From Branchiostoma floridae (lineage: Eukaryota; Chordata; Leptocardii; Amphioxiformes; Branchiostomatidae), in NCBI RefSeq assembly GCF_000003815.2, contig NW_023365718.1, positions 16,350 through 59,360 of the forward strand: 43,011 bases of DNA. Reading direction: 5' to 3'. Position numbers and translations under genes: made by a program. Numbering within the stretch: position 1 is the first letter of the stretch; the number at the start of each line of letters is the position of its first letter. This document shows positions 10,166-21,329 of this stretch, in pieces. The notes beneath the pieces are model-generated. The model did not search any database. It had not been told where the DNA came from and saw nothing but the letters and a program-made list of their open reading frames with translations.

Positions 10166-13100
10166 TCAGAGGGAGTACTTCAGCTGCAGACGGTCTCCTA
10201 CCTCACTGATAGCGTCCAGAGCCTAACGCAGGACGATAGGCATAGACAGAAACAATATAAAGAATACACGGTGTCTGAGCAAATACGTGTTTCATTTCAT
10301 TTTTGTTATTGATAAAGACTTTTTAAAAAATCAGGTTTAGACATAGCAGGTTCTGTCTTCTACATGGTTCCAAATATAAGTGACGTTTATTCATCTGTAC
10401 CTTGTCTAACATTTGCCGTGTGTGGGCAGCAGAGATACAGACACGGGCCCGACCCTTCGTGATCGATGTTGCTGGAAAAGTCCCCGTCACACAAGCAATG
10501 TTCCTCTCGAAGAGCTCCTCCATGAGCGCTCTGGGACAAAATAAGTAACACATCAGTCATTAATTTCAAATCAATTTTAGACAGTCTAGTTGATATTACA
10601 GTAGACTGCACCTGAATACGCCAATACACTTAATATTCAACATGCTTAGCACTTCAACACGCTTGGTAATTCAACACACTGAGTTTATATCTCAACACGC
10701 TGATTATCTCAACACGCTGAGTATCTCAACATGCTGAGTATCTCAACACGCTGATTACCTCAACACGCTGAGTATCTCAACACGCTGATTACCTCAACAC
10801 GCTGAGTATCTCAACACGCTGAGTATCTCAACACGGTGAGTACTTCAACACGCTGAGTATCCAAACACGCTGAGTACTTCACCAAGCAGAGTATCTCAAC
10901 ACACTGAGTATCTCAACACGCTGAGTATCTCAACACGCTGAGTATCTCAACACGCTGAGTACTTCAACACGCTGAGTATCTCAACACGCTGAGTATCTCA
11001 ACATGCTGAGTACTTCAACACGCTGAGTATCTCAACACGCTGAGTATCTCAACACGCTGGGTACTTCACCAAGCTGAGTATCTCAACACGCTGAGTACTT
11101 CAACACGCTGAGTATCTCAACACGCTGGGTACTTCAACACGCTGAATACTTCAACATACTGAGTATTTCAACACGCTGAGTATCTCAACACGCTGAGTAT
11201 CTCAACATGCTGAGTACTTCAACACGCTGAGTACTTCAACACACTGAGTATTTCAACACACTGAGTATCTCAACACGCTGGGTAATTAAACACGCTGAGT
11301 ATTTCAACACGCTGAGTACTTCAACACGCTGAGTACAACACACTGAGTATCTCAACACACTGAGTATCTCAACACGCTGAGTATTTCAACACAATGAGTA
11401 CTTAAACACACTGAGTATTTCAATACGCTGAGTATCTCAAACCGCTGAGTATTTAACGCCAAGTGTCTCAACGTGTACTGAGAACTTAACCCTCAAGCAC
11501 CCGACCTTTTTTGCGACTAAAATGACCGAGTGGGGTCCAAACCCAAAATGTTTTGTTTCGTCAATGTAAGATGAATATTTGAGATGTTAAGGTGTTGCAA
11601 ATTCCAGCTTATCATAATAATTTATCCAAAAGATCAGAAGGACCAGTTTTGCACTAAACCTATTCTGACCAAGGAGGGGAATTTTGAGGCTCTCAGCAAC
11701 TTTTATGGCGTATAACTCATGAACGGCTAGCGCTAAAGCTACGAAACTTAGTGATCTATCACAAAATATTGTAAGAAAAAAATTATAGTCAATAAACTAA
11801 GTTCATTTTTCCGGGGGTGGTTGCCATGGCAACGGAATTATGACAGTAATTTTTGCCAAAATTTGCCAATTTCGAATTAAACAATGTTTTCTTGGTAAAC
11901 TACACTTGTTTTCAAACTACAATTAAATTCTATGAAATTCAATGTAAATTTCATGATTTGAAATTTACAATTTATGCGCTTTTCTTGACGTCTTTGGTCA
12001 AAATCCAAGATGGCCGCCCTTATAAGCTTAATGAGGTCAAAATGTCGTCATATTATATGGTGATGACACAAAAGTTTTTGTGAGGATTTTTTTTTTAGTT
12101 TTACATGTTTATCAATCTCTAAAAATGTTTGGTGGTCAGACGATTCGTAGTTCAGGAGTAAGTCTCAAAAGTTTATTTTAAAAACTGCAGATTTTTGCTG
12201 AACTGACTGATCACAGACTTTCTATAGTTTCCACAGTAATGTACTAATCTTCTTTAAAACTTAGGAGAAGGTAAAGCAGATATTGACTGACAAAGTCAAG
12301 AAAGGAATTTTTCTTCAGATCAGAAATGTTCAAATGGTACTTCGGGTGTTTGAGGGTTAATGACATTGTGTACTGAGAACTTAATGCGTACTGATTACTT
12401 AATGCGTACTAAGTACTTAATGTGTACTGAGTACTTACAAGACTCTTGCAGGCACGCAGACGAGAAAAGGTACAACAGGGGAATCATCATCACCACAGAC
12501 GACAAAGCCCATCTCCCGAAGCCGCCGTCGGAAGTACTTAACGTTTGCTGCCAATTGCGCAATCCTGAGTTTACCTGATTAATAACAAATGCAGGTATCC
12601 AGAAAAAAAGACTTTATCAGTCGTGGTATTGAAACATTTGAAAATTTAAACATTCAACATAGAATGCATAACGCATTTCACCTATAAAAATATTCTGATT
12701 CTGCAAATGACTGTCACATTAACATAAGCTACACTTGTGTATGTATATCTTTGAATACCTTACACCTGTCACAATGTTGATAGTCAAACTATTTACCAAT
12801 TAGAAGAGTTATGTCACAATTGTATCAACTATGCAAATTAAGGACTTAACCCTCAAGCACCCGACCTTTTTTTGAGACTAAAATTACCGAGTGGGGTCCA
12901 AACGGACCCCAAAATGTTTTGTTCATAAAATCTCAGTTCCAATTCCTATCTTTGATCATTGTACATACATTGCTTCGTCAATGTAAGAGGAATAGTTTGA
13001 CATGTTAAGGTGTTGCTAATTCCACCTCATTATCATAATTTATGCAAAAGATCAGAAGGACCATCTTTTGCACTAAACCTATTCTGACCAGAGAGGGGAA

Positions 13101-16100
13101 TTTTGAGGTCCTCAGCAACCTTTATGTCGCATAACTCATGAACGGCTAGTGCTAAAGCTACGAAACTTGGTTATATATCACAAAATATTGTTAGCAATTT
13201 TTTGTCAATAAAGTAAATTTATCATTTTTTGGGGTTGCTATGGCAACGGAATTATGACAGGCATATTTTTGCCAAAATTTGCCAATTTCGATTTAAACAA
13301 GGTTTTCTTGGTAAACAATGCTTGTTTTCTAACAACAATAAAATTCTATGAAATTCAATGCTATTTTCATGATTCAAAATCTATAATTTATGCTAATTTC
13401 ATGACGTCAGTAGTCAAAATCCAAGATGGTCGCCCTTATTAGCTTAATGACGTTATAATGTCATCATATTATATGGTGATGACACATAAGTTTTCATGAG
13501 GATTTAGTTTTACATGTTTATTATGCTCTGAAAGTTTGGTGGTGATACGATAAACAGTTAGGAAGTTAGACTCAAAAGTTTGTTTCAAAAGCTACGCTTT
13601 TTTGCTGGGGTCCGTTTGGACCCCAGACGGACTGATCACGGACTTTCTTTATAGCTTCCACAGTATTGTACCAATCTTCATAAAAACTTAGGAGAAGGTA
13701 TAAAAAATGTTGGCTGACAAAGTCACTGAAGGAATTTTACTTCAGATTAAAAATGTTCAAATGGCACTGCAAAATGTACGCCTGGGGTCCAAATGGACCC
13801 CACTCGGGTGTTTGTTTTGAGGGTTAATAACTGTTAATGTTTCACCTGCAAGAGCTTCCCGTGATACATGTATTTAAGTACTAGAATGAAAAACAAACTA
13901 CAGGTTAGGTCGCAATTCGCAAAATATGGACTTCATCATGTACAACAACGTCTTGGCTACCTATATACGAAATGTCATGGTAATCCGTCGTTCCTTTGTT
14001 CGATTATTCTCCATAGAAGATTTTACCGAAGCTCCATTGCAGTTCCAAAGCGGTTATGTATATAATCAATATTTTCATAGCACAAATGGGGTGATAGACA
14101 CGATAATTATCTGTGGTATATTTCTTCAAGCACTAAAAATGTTTCAGATAGACAGCCAGTCTTACCCATGTCCGTACCATCCTCACCCATGATGGTCCTC
14201 ATGGACGATATGACTTGTTGTGCTACCGGAGCTGACATGGAACACGCGTACGTGGTGCTGTGAGAGTACGTTCGAAGGTGGTTGATCAATCTCTGAAACA
14301 AAACATTATCTAATAAGTCTTGATAAGTTTGATTTACGAGTATTTTGGTACAAATCATTATTTGGATGGGTTATGTTAATACTTACCTTTGACCCTGCGA
14401 TATAGCCCCCTGCAGCCCCAAAGCTCTTAGTGAATGTTCCCATCATGATGTCCACGTCCCGGGGGTCCACCCCCCAGTACTCAGTCACCCCCCTGCCTGT
14501 CTCCCCCAGGGCCCCGATGCTGTGAGCCTCGTCCAGATACAAGTAGGCACCAAATCTTATCTTCAGACGGATGACGTCCAGCAGCTTGACGATGGAGCCC
14601 TCCATGCTGTAGATCCCCTCCACTATGATAAGGATCTTCCTCCAGGCCCGATGTGTCCCAGGCCTGCCGCTGATGATCGCGTCCCTTAGTTTCTCCTCCA
14701 AATCGTCCATATCTGGTACAATTGAGGGTTTTGTCAGAACGAATCTTTCGCCAGATGATTGCAACAATTGATGACACCAATAAGGCAGAAAGGCCATGTA
14801 GCAAGTACATTCTCCTTACCGTTATGTTTGAAGACCTGGATGACAGATCCACACAGACGTGCACCCAGTACGATGGAGGCATGGTTCTTCTCGTCACTAA
14901 AAATCAAGCAGCCCTATGGAAACAGTATTTCTCTTTGAATGCCTTGAGAATATGGCGGAATGGATCACATAGCAACATCACTATTAGTATTGTTTCAAAT
15001 GTTTGCGATCTATGAAATATTTTGAAAATAATGTTACATGTAGATGTGCTCAAAAGAAATTTTTCTTCACCTTCCTAGCATTGAACACTATTGTTTTGGG
15101 TATCGTTGAATTACGCGTGCAAAGATATGTATGAACAATATCATCATAGTAAACGATTAAAACTAAATTAACTGAAATGAAATTCCATTCGTATAAAAGT
15201 ACGTGTGCTGGATTATATTCTCTACGTAATGCTGTTAAGTGCAAACTTATTTCTGTGCAGACATATGCCAGACATTCCAGATAGTCCGTACGTTAGATTT
15301 TCCCATATCCGTAAAGTAAAATAAATATAACCAATCTGGGATCGTGTATAAAACATTAAATGATAACCTCGCGGTCTGATTTGAAGTTCTGTATGATACG
15401 TAAGATTTTTGGAAGAATACGGCTCCGTATCTGTCTATTTTTCGGCTTTGTCGGAATTTAGATTCCGGTTAATACGACACGATGTCCAAAAATGTAACGC
15501 TCTTCGTCATGACCCAGGGCAATTTAGTGCAGTCAAACTACTTGTCAAATAATACAAAGATTCAGCGTGAGAGGATAGGAAACCCAGAAGATTGGCGATC
15601 AACAGATTGTTTCTGTCATATTTATAGTCTCTAAAGTAATCTTTAAGTAGTGTTTGTTGTGTTGACACACGTGCTTTATCTTCTAAGCAGTGGATTGAAA
15701 ATGTCTAGTATCACTTCCAACTGTAAGAATATCTATTTTTTTGCCATTTAAAACCACCTTGGCTAGTCTATACTCTACTTTTATTACATACTGATACCTA
15801 CTTTACCACCCATAAGGACAGGGATGTTCATAGAGTTGGTGGCAAAACCCATGCCGAAGGTGATAGCGTCCTCCACGCCCAGAAACCTGGCTGTTGTTCT
15901 CTCCAGCTCCTCGTGTATATTGTAGTTCCCTGTAGTTGTAAAAACACGTATATTAACAGACGCAGACACAAAAACTGTAACGACGCAATCACATCGCCAT
16001 CCTTCGGAGCTGTGAAAGCGGCTGTACTTTTTTCTCCGGTACGTTTTGTTGCCAGGAAGGTGACGGGCTCATTCAAAATCACTGAAACCAATTCTCCCGC

Positions 16101-17352
16101 AGAAACACAGTTTTTTATCAATAACCTATAGGTGTCTGCTTATTAGGTGTATCCTTTAAATGAACTTACCAAGTTCATGTCTGGTGCTACAGACTCCTAC
16201 ACCGTACTGTTGCAAGGCCTGGACTGTGGCGTCAACACAAGGGCCATCCTTTTCCGCAAACCCCAGATAGTTATAGGAGGCAAGGTTGATACATCGCCTC
16301 TTCTTTCCTGTCAACCTGAAGGGAACGAAGAATCTCATATTTGGCTATTCTAAAACATGATGGAAAACATCAGCTCATGTTTTATGAAACATAAAACTTC
16401 AAAGAATGTGAAAAAAGAATGCAGATGCAAAAGAACGAATATTTTTCTAGTATCGAACCTGAAGTGCCAATTCTCATCGTCACTGGTCCTTTCCAACACG
16501 TCCACCTCTACCGTGGGAGGGCTGCAGATCGGTTTGCCGGCACCGTGGATGGCGCGCTTGAAGATATTCCTACTGAAGAACCCCTCAAATGACGTGTAAA
16601 GAGGAACAAATCCCTGCGGAAAACATGCACAAAACAAGCATGCAAATAAGTGAACACTTTTTAGCAGTAAATAATGCGAATTCCCTACCTATTACTATTG
16701 TGTGTTAGTCAAAAACTGACTGATTGCATGATTGTACAAAAANNNNNNNNNNNNNNNNNNNNNNNNNNNNNNNNNNNNNNNNNNNNNNNNNNNNNNNNNN
16801 NNNNNNNNNNNNNNNNNNNNNNNNNNNNNNNNNNNNNNNNNNNNNNNNNNNNNNNNNNNNNNNNNNNNNNNNNNNNNNNNNNNNNNNNNNNNNNNNNNNN
16901 NNNNNNNNNNNNNNNNNNNNNNNNNNNNNNNNNNNNNNNNNNNNNNNNNNNNNNNNNNNNNNNNNNNNNNNNNNNNNNNNNNNNNNNNNNNNNNNNNNNC
17001 TCGTTCGCTACGCTCACTCGGTGGTTTATTCGGTGGTTATCGCACCTGACCAGGGATTATCTCACCATATACACCTCGGGCCGGGGCATTAACCCTTTAT
17101 TATCATTATTGTGTCCATTTAAAACAAATAGCAAGATATGTATCAGTATTTTGGGTGAAATGAGTCTGTATGAAATTTTTTTCTGACCTTCATCTTAGTT
17201 CTCTCCGTTGTAGACTGATTTTTGTCCAGTCCGATCCTCCTAAGAAAATCTCGGAGGTAGCCAAACATGATGAGAATAGCGAGGCTGATGTACGTCCAAC
17301 AAGCTGCCAAGAAAGGTGCTGACTCATAGTCTTGAGGGGACTTACGACCAAC
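10166..17352 (-). CDS. SPTLC2: Serine palmitoyltransferase catalytic subunit, SPTLC2/3 type (exons 2 to last)
   Basis: Family role: with SPTLC1, condenses L-serine and palmitoyl-CoA to 3-ketodihydrosphingosine at the ER, the committed step of sphingolipid synthesis. Exons in transcription order: 17352-17188, 16613-16459, 16315-16170, 15929-15802, 14913-14820, 14712-14387, 14292-14166, 12574-12439, 10530-10401 and 10222-10166 (TGA). All junctions are GT-AG and phases match; together they encode 487 aa. The first exon here has a membrane span ending [10 protein letters not shown]. Later come [51 protein letters not shown] and the PLP-lysine motif [13 protein letters not shown] (Lys codon 14428-14426), which is intact. 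The C-terminus ends LQLKYSL, slightly shorter than in human. The first exon, about 50-60 aa, is missing; see 24188-24346. Intron 8 (10531-12438) and the next intron upstream (12575-14165) carry repeats. SPTLC2 and SPTLC3 cannot be separated from the sequence alone. Confidence 0.95.
10634..11460. repeat. 17-bp minisatellite in SPT intron 8
   Basis: Some 45-50 head-to-tail copies of a 17-bp unit, CTCAACACGCTGAGTAT or ACTTCAACACGCTGAGT, with single-base variants (ACACAC, ACATGC, GGGTA). Degeneracy rises toward 11460. Diverged 18-bp relatives continue on the far side of the MITE at 12361-12438. Confidence 0.97.
11486..12360 (+). mobile_element. TTAA-flanked MITE, copy A (piggyBac-like)
   Basis: Begins TTAACCCTCAAGCACCCGAC and ends CGGGTGTTTGAGGGTTAA, so it has inverted termini starting CCCTCAA and a TTAA duplication on each side (11486-11489 and 12357-12360). 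TTAA targets and CCC-starting termini are hallmarks of piggyBac elements. At 867 bp between the TTAAs with no transposase frame, it is non-autonomous. It lies inside the degenerate end of the 17-bp array. Compared with copies B and C, its GGGGTCC...GGACCCC palindromes are missing or reduced. Confidence 0.88.
12361..12438. repeat. Degenerate 18-bp repeat touching the SPT exon-8 splice donor
   Basis: Units such as TTAATGCGTACTGATTAC and TTAATGTGTACTGAGTAC run up to the exon border at 12439. On the gene strand they read AAGTACTCAGTACACATT and similar. The first unit overlaps the splice donor GTAAGTACTCAG. They are the sequence relatives of the 17-bp minisatellite, from which MITE copy A now separates them. 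Confidence 0.75.
12846..13827 (+). mobile_element. TTAA-flanked MITE, copy B (piggyBac-like)
   Basis: Same family and orientation as copy A. TTAA at 12846-12849 and 13824-13827 flank a 974-bp body with CCCTCAAG... and ...GAGGG termini. The right terminus has a small insertion (TGTTTGTTTTGAGGG). It contains three near-palindromes, GGGGTCCAAACGGACCCC near 12894, GGGGTCCGTTTGGACCCC near 13609 and GGGGTCCAAATGGACCCC near 13785. No transposase frame was seen. It lies in the SPT intron between exons 14292-14166 and 12574-12439. Confidence 0.88.
16743..16999. other. Assembly gap (N run)
   Basis: 257 N in the SPT intron between exons 17352-17188 and 16613-16459. Exon phases match across it, so no coding sequence need be missing. 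Frames reported across it are artefacts of N. Confidence 0.99.
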
Positions 17353-17639
17353 CTAAAGTGGTACAGGGAAAGACATCCGTGCATGAAATAACACCAACAC
17401 AAACACTACAGCTACACCAGCTGCTACTTGTAGGGTAAGATGGTTTGCATGTAAAAATAGACTTCATTGTGCTACGGATCATTAAAGTAATACACTGCTA
17501 AGTTGAAGAACCTTAGGTCAACTGGTTATTTGTAGACCTATGTTATCAGCTGTGCTGCCTATAGGTATGTGTACTGTACTGGTCGCATTTTGAATAAATA
17601 AACAAATAAACCGGTGATTGTGACAAATGTAAAACATAT

Positions 17640-20600
17640 ATAGCAACATTAACTATTACTAAGTATTTTATTTTCACTTTTGTTGTTGATAAATGCACAT
17701 ATATTGGGTCATTGATGCACGAGGGGTATTTTTATATGTTGTTACATCAACAAAACAAATCATACAAAAGATATGAGAATGACCACGTAGTGCACCAACT
17801 GCATGAACTTTTGCCAGTTTTGAAAAAGAACACTTTACAACAATACAATATAACTATAACAGACTTACATTCTTACATCTTCCCCAGGTAGGCTTTAGGG
17901 CCTGTCAGTTGAGAGCATCGTCTCTTCCACTCTTCCCGATCATGGAAGATCCCCTCCTCTTCCAGTCTAACTAGTCTGCCCAGTCTGTACTTTGTCAGTA
18001 TCTCCTGTATGTTGTCCCTCCATCTCTTTCTGGGTCTACCTAAGGGACGCTTGCCCTTTGGTTTGTACTGGAGGGCTATCTTTGGAATTCTTCCCTCGTC
18101 CATTCTTTCAACATGTCCAAGCCATCTTAGGGCTGCTCTTTCTATGTCTTGTTCTATTGATGTTATGCCTAAGGTTTCTCTGAGGTACGTGTTTCTCAGT
18201 CTGTCAGCCCTCGTTTTGCCTAGCATGGTACGGACGACTTTCATTTCTGCGGCCTGTAGTCTACTGATGTCTTTCTTAGTTAGCACCCAAGACTCGCAAC
18301 CATACAGAAGGACTGGTTTTAAGATGGTGTTGAAGATAGTTTTCTTCACTTCGTTGGAGACTAGTCTGTCTCTGAGAACTGGTTGGAGGGCAGCAGCTTG
18401 TCTGCTGAAGTTACTGATCCTCTCTGTGATCTCAGCTTTGTTTCCTGATTCTCGGGTTGTGACTGAGCCCAGGTACTTAGCCTGCTCAACCCTCCCCATA
18501 GTATCTCCATTCACTGTAATTTCTGCCTTGGGGGGGTTTCTGCCAAAGATCAGAACTTCTGTTTTGCCACTGGCTTTGTTCATTTTCAGTCCTGCGTTAG
18601 TGAACTCATTGTCATATCTTTCTAGGGCCAGTTTTATTGCCTCTATGCTTCTTTCCCATTGGCAAATGTCATCTGCATATCCAAAAGTTTGAAAAATGTC
18701 AGTCTGTTCTTTGTTGACTTCTTGGAGGACGGTATCCAGATATGCAATGAAAAGTATTGGGGAGAGAACACTGCCCTGTTTAACACCACTTTTGACATCA
18801 AACCACTTGTTGTGGGGATACCCGGTCATGACAGTGCAGGTGCATGGGTCATATGTGCTTTTGATTGCTTCTAGCAGTCTTCCTTTTATATCATACTTTG
18901 TGCTGAGAACATTCCAAAGGTTTTGACGTGGCACAGAGTCAAATGCCTTGGTTAGATCAATAAAGGCGATGTACAGGTCTTGGTTGTATTCCCACGATTT
19001 CTCAGTTAGCTGTCTGATCGCGAAGATCAGATCTGACGTGCTCCTGCCTTTTCGGTAGGCATGTTGCCATTCTTGGAGTTTCGGTTCGATTTTTGCCCTT
19101 GCTCTTTTCTCGAGAATTCGTTCATAGATCTTGCATGCATGTGGCATGAGGGATATCCCTCTGTGATTACTGCAGTTGTTACGGTCTNNNNNNNNNNNNN
19201 NNNNNNNNNNNNNNNNNNNNNNNNNNNNNNNNNNNNNNNNNNNNNNNNNNNNNNNNNNNNNNNNNNNNNNNNNNNNNNNNNNNNNNNNNNNNNNNNNNNN
19301 NNNNNNNNNNNNNNNNNNNNNNNNNNNNNNNNNNNATGCTCTTACCCCATTCTGTGGGTATCTTTCCAGAGTCATGCCCTGTTGATGATTTTGAGGAGAA
19401 GATTTTTGATGTTTGGTTGATCTAAAAGTTCTACTGGGATTTTGTCAGGGCCGGGGGCCTTGGCATTTTTCATTCTCTTGAATGCCATCTCTAGCTCTTC
19501 CATTGTTATTTCTTGGTCGGTATCATTGTCTGTGCTTTCAGGATCATACTCTACATCATTGTCATGGTTCAAAATGGGATGGTCTACATTTAACAAAGTT
19601 TGGAAATGATGAGTCCATGTTTCTGCAATCTTATCCGGATTAGATGTCAAGTTTCCAGTTTTATCCTTAAATACATTTCTGGTTTCTTGGGGTTTTCTCA
19701 TAGATTTTGCCAGTTTGTATACTCTTTTCTTAGAGTTTTTGTTGTCTTCATTCAGTTCTTTTGCTAAGAGTTCCCAACTGTCTTTCTTCGCTTGCTTTAT
19801 GATTTTGTTGGTTTCATTTCGTTGTTTGACATATTGTTGTCTGGTATCCGTATTCTTAGCTTTTAGCCATCTCCTGTATGCCTGGTTTTTATGTTTAATA
19901 CTTTCTTTGACTGTGTCATTCCACCAGGGGGTTCGCCTTTTCCTGGTACCTCCTGTCTTTTGGATTCCAAGTGTCTCAGCTGCATTTTTGAAGATTTTCT
20001 CTTGGAATTCTTTCCAGCATTGATTCAAGTCATTCGCTTCTGGTAAGGTCATTTTTTCACATTTGTTGTAGTATGCAGTTTGGATCTCTGGATTTTTTAA
20101 GTTTTCGACCTTTATTTTCTTAGTTGCTCTGGGGTTGTTTTTCCTCAGCTTTTTTGTGTTGAGGTCAGCGATTAGGAGTCGGTGGTCTGAGTCTAAAGAC
20201 TCTCCTGGCATTACTTTCACATCGTTTATGATACGCTTGTCTGATGATAATATATAGTCAATTATGGATACATGATCATATTGTCCGATGTTTTTGTTCC
20301 AGCGATAGCGCGTCATTGTATGGCTGTATTGATGTCGGAAGAAGCCATTCATGATTGCAAGGCTATTCCTTAGGCAGAAATCAATGAGTCTTTCTCCTTC
20401 CTCATTCTGCGTTTCTTCACCAAAAGGTCCCAATGTGCTTTCTATTCCACTCCTATTTCTTCCTACCCTCCCATTAAAGTCACCAATCACAATATGTGCT
20501 GTCATGGAAGGTAACTGAGAAATGGCTGTCTCGAGCTGAGCATAGAAGCTGTCTTTCTCTTCCTCTGATCGTCCTTGTTGTGGAGCATAAATTTGGGTAA

Positions 20601-20712
20601 AGCCATACACATTGTCCTTTACCTTTATCTGTACACTCACAATTCTTTCATTCGTTATAGTGATATTTTGAATGTTGTCTTTTAAAACGGGGTCCTACAA
20701 TGATAGCAACTA
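17640..20712 (-). mobile_element. Non-LTR retrotransposon (LINE) with endonuclease and reverse transcriptase, RTE-like
   Basis: Coding sequence runs on the minus strand from the gap edge near 20712 to the stop at about 17873. In order: part of an APE-type endonuclease (FTQIYAPQQG, VIGDFNGRVG, SDHRLLIADL), a basic linker, the reverse transcriptase (motif A FIDLTKAFDSV, motif B GVKQGSVLSP, catalytic FGYADDI), then a C-terminal tail (RWLGHVERMDEG, GRPRKRWRDNI). Breaks: a frame change in a CCCC run near 20690, one near 19370, and N runs at 19188-19335 and upstream of 20713 that hide the endonuclease start. Everything else is open, so the copy is young. It lies in sense orientation upstream of SPT exon 2, probably in that gene's first intron. 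The lower boundary is approximate. RTE-type assignment rests on endonuclease resemblance to BovB/CFDP2 and is tentative. Confidence 0.93.
19188..19335. other. Assembly gap (N run) inside the LINE
   Basis: 148 N between the linker and reverse transcriptase parts of the LINE. A frame change sits just beside it, near 19370. Confidence 0.99.
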
Positions 20713-21280
20713 NNNNNNNNNNNNNNNNNNNNNNNNNNNNNNNNNNNNNNNNNNNNNNNNNNNNNNNNNNNNNNNNNNNNNNNNNNNNNNNNNNNNNNNN
20801 NNNNNNNNNNNNNNNNNNNNNNNNNNNNNNNNNNNNNNNNNNNNNNNNNNNNNNNNNNNNNNNNNNNNNNNNNNNNNNNNNNNNNNNNNNNNNNNNNNNN
20901 NNNNNNNNNNNNNNNNNNNNNNNNNNNNNNNNNNNNNNNNNNNNNNNNNNNNNNNNNNNNNNNNNNNNNNNNNNNNNNNNNNNNNNNNNNNNNNNNNNNN
21001 NNNNNNNNNNNNNNNNNNNNNNNNNNNNNNNNNNNNNNNNNNNNNNNNNNNNNNNNNNNNNNNNNNNNNNNNNNNNNNNNNNNNNNNNNNNNNNNNNNNN
21101 NNNNNNNNNNNNNNNNNNNNNNNNNNNNNNNNNNNNNNNNNNNNNNNNNNNNNNNNNNNNNNNNNNNNNNNNNNNNNNNNNNNNNNNNNNNNNNNNNNNN
21201 NNNNNNNNNNNNNNNNNNNNNNNNNNNNNNNNNNNNNNNNNNNNNNNNNNNNNNNNNNNNNNNNNNNNNNNNNNNNNNNN
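20713..21280. other. Assembly gap (N run) at the LINE 5' end
   Basis: 568 N. It probably hides the 5' part of the LINE, including the start of its endonuclease. Sequence resumes with an A run at 21281. Confidence 0.99.
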
Positions 21281-21329
21281 AAAAAAAACGTTTCTTTTCT
21301 ATACAATTAGTTGACCGGTCTGTAAAACT

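Noticed and set aside
10634-11460. CRISPR-like array
   Set aside because: The 17-bp units are contiguous with no spacers, and the window is eukaryotic; it is a minisatellite.
13868-14192. Plus-strand frames of 65-88 aa near 13.9-14.2 kb
   Set aside because: They overlap SPT exon 14292-14166 antisense or intron sequence and show no domain or coding signature.
16674-17186. Reading frames spanning 16743-16999
   Set aside because: Most of each frame is N from an assembly gap.
18009-18692. Plus-strand 227-aa frame
   Set aside because: It is the antisense shadow of the LINE reverse transcriptase, which carries all the catalytic motifs on the minus strand.
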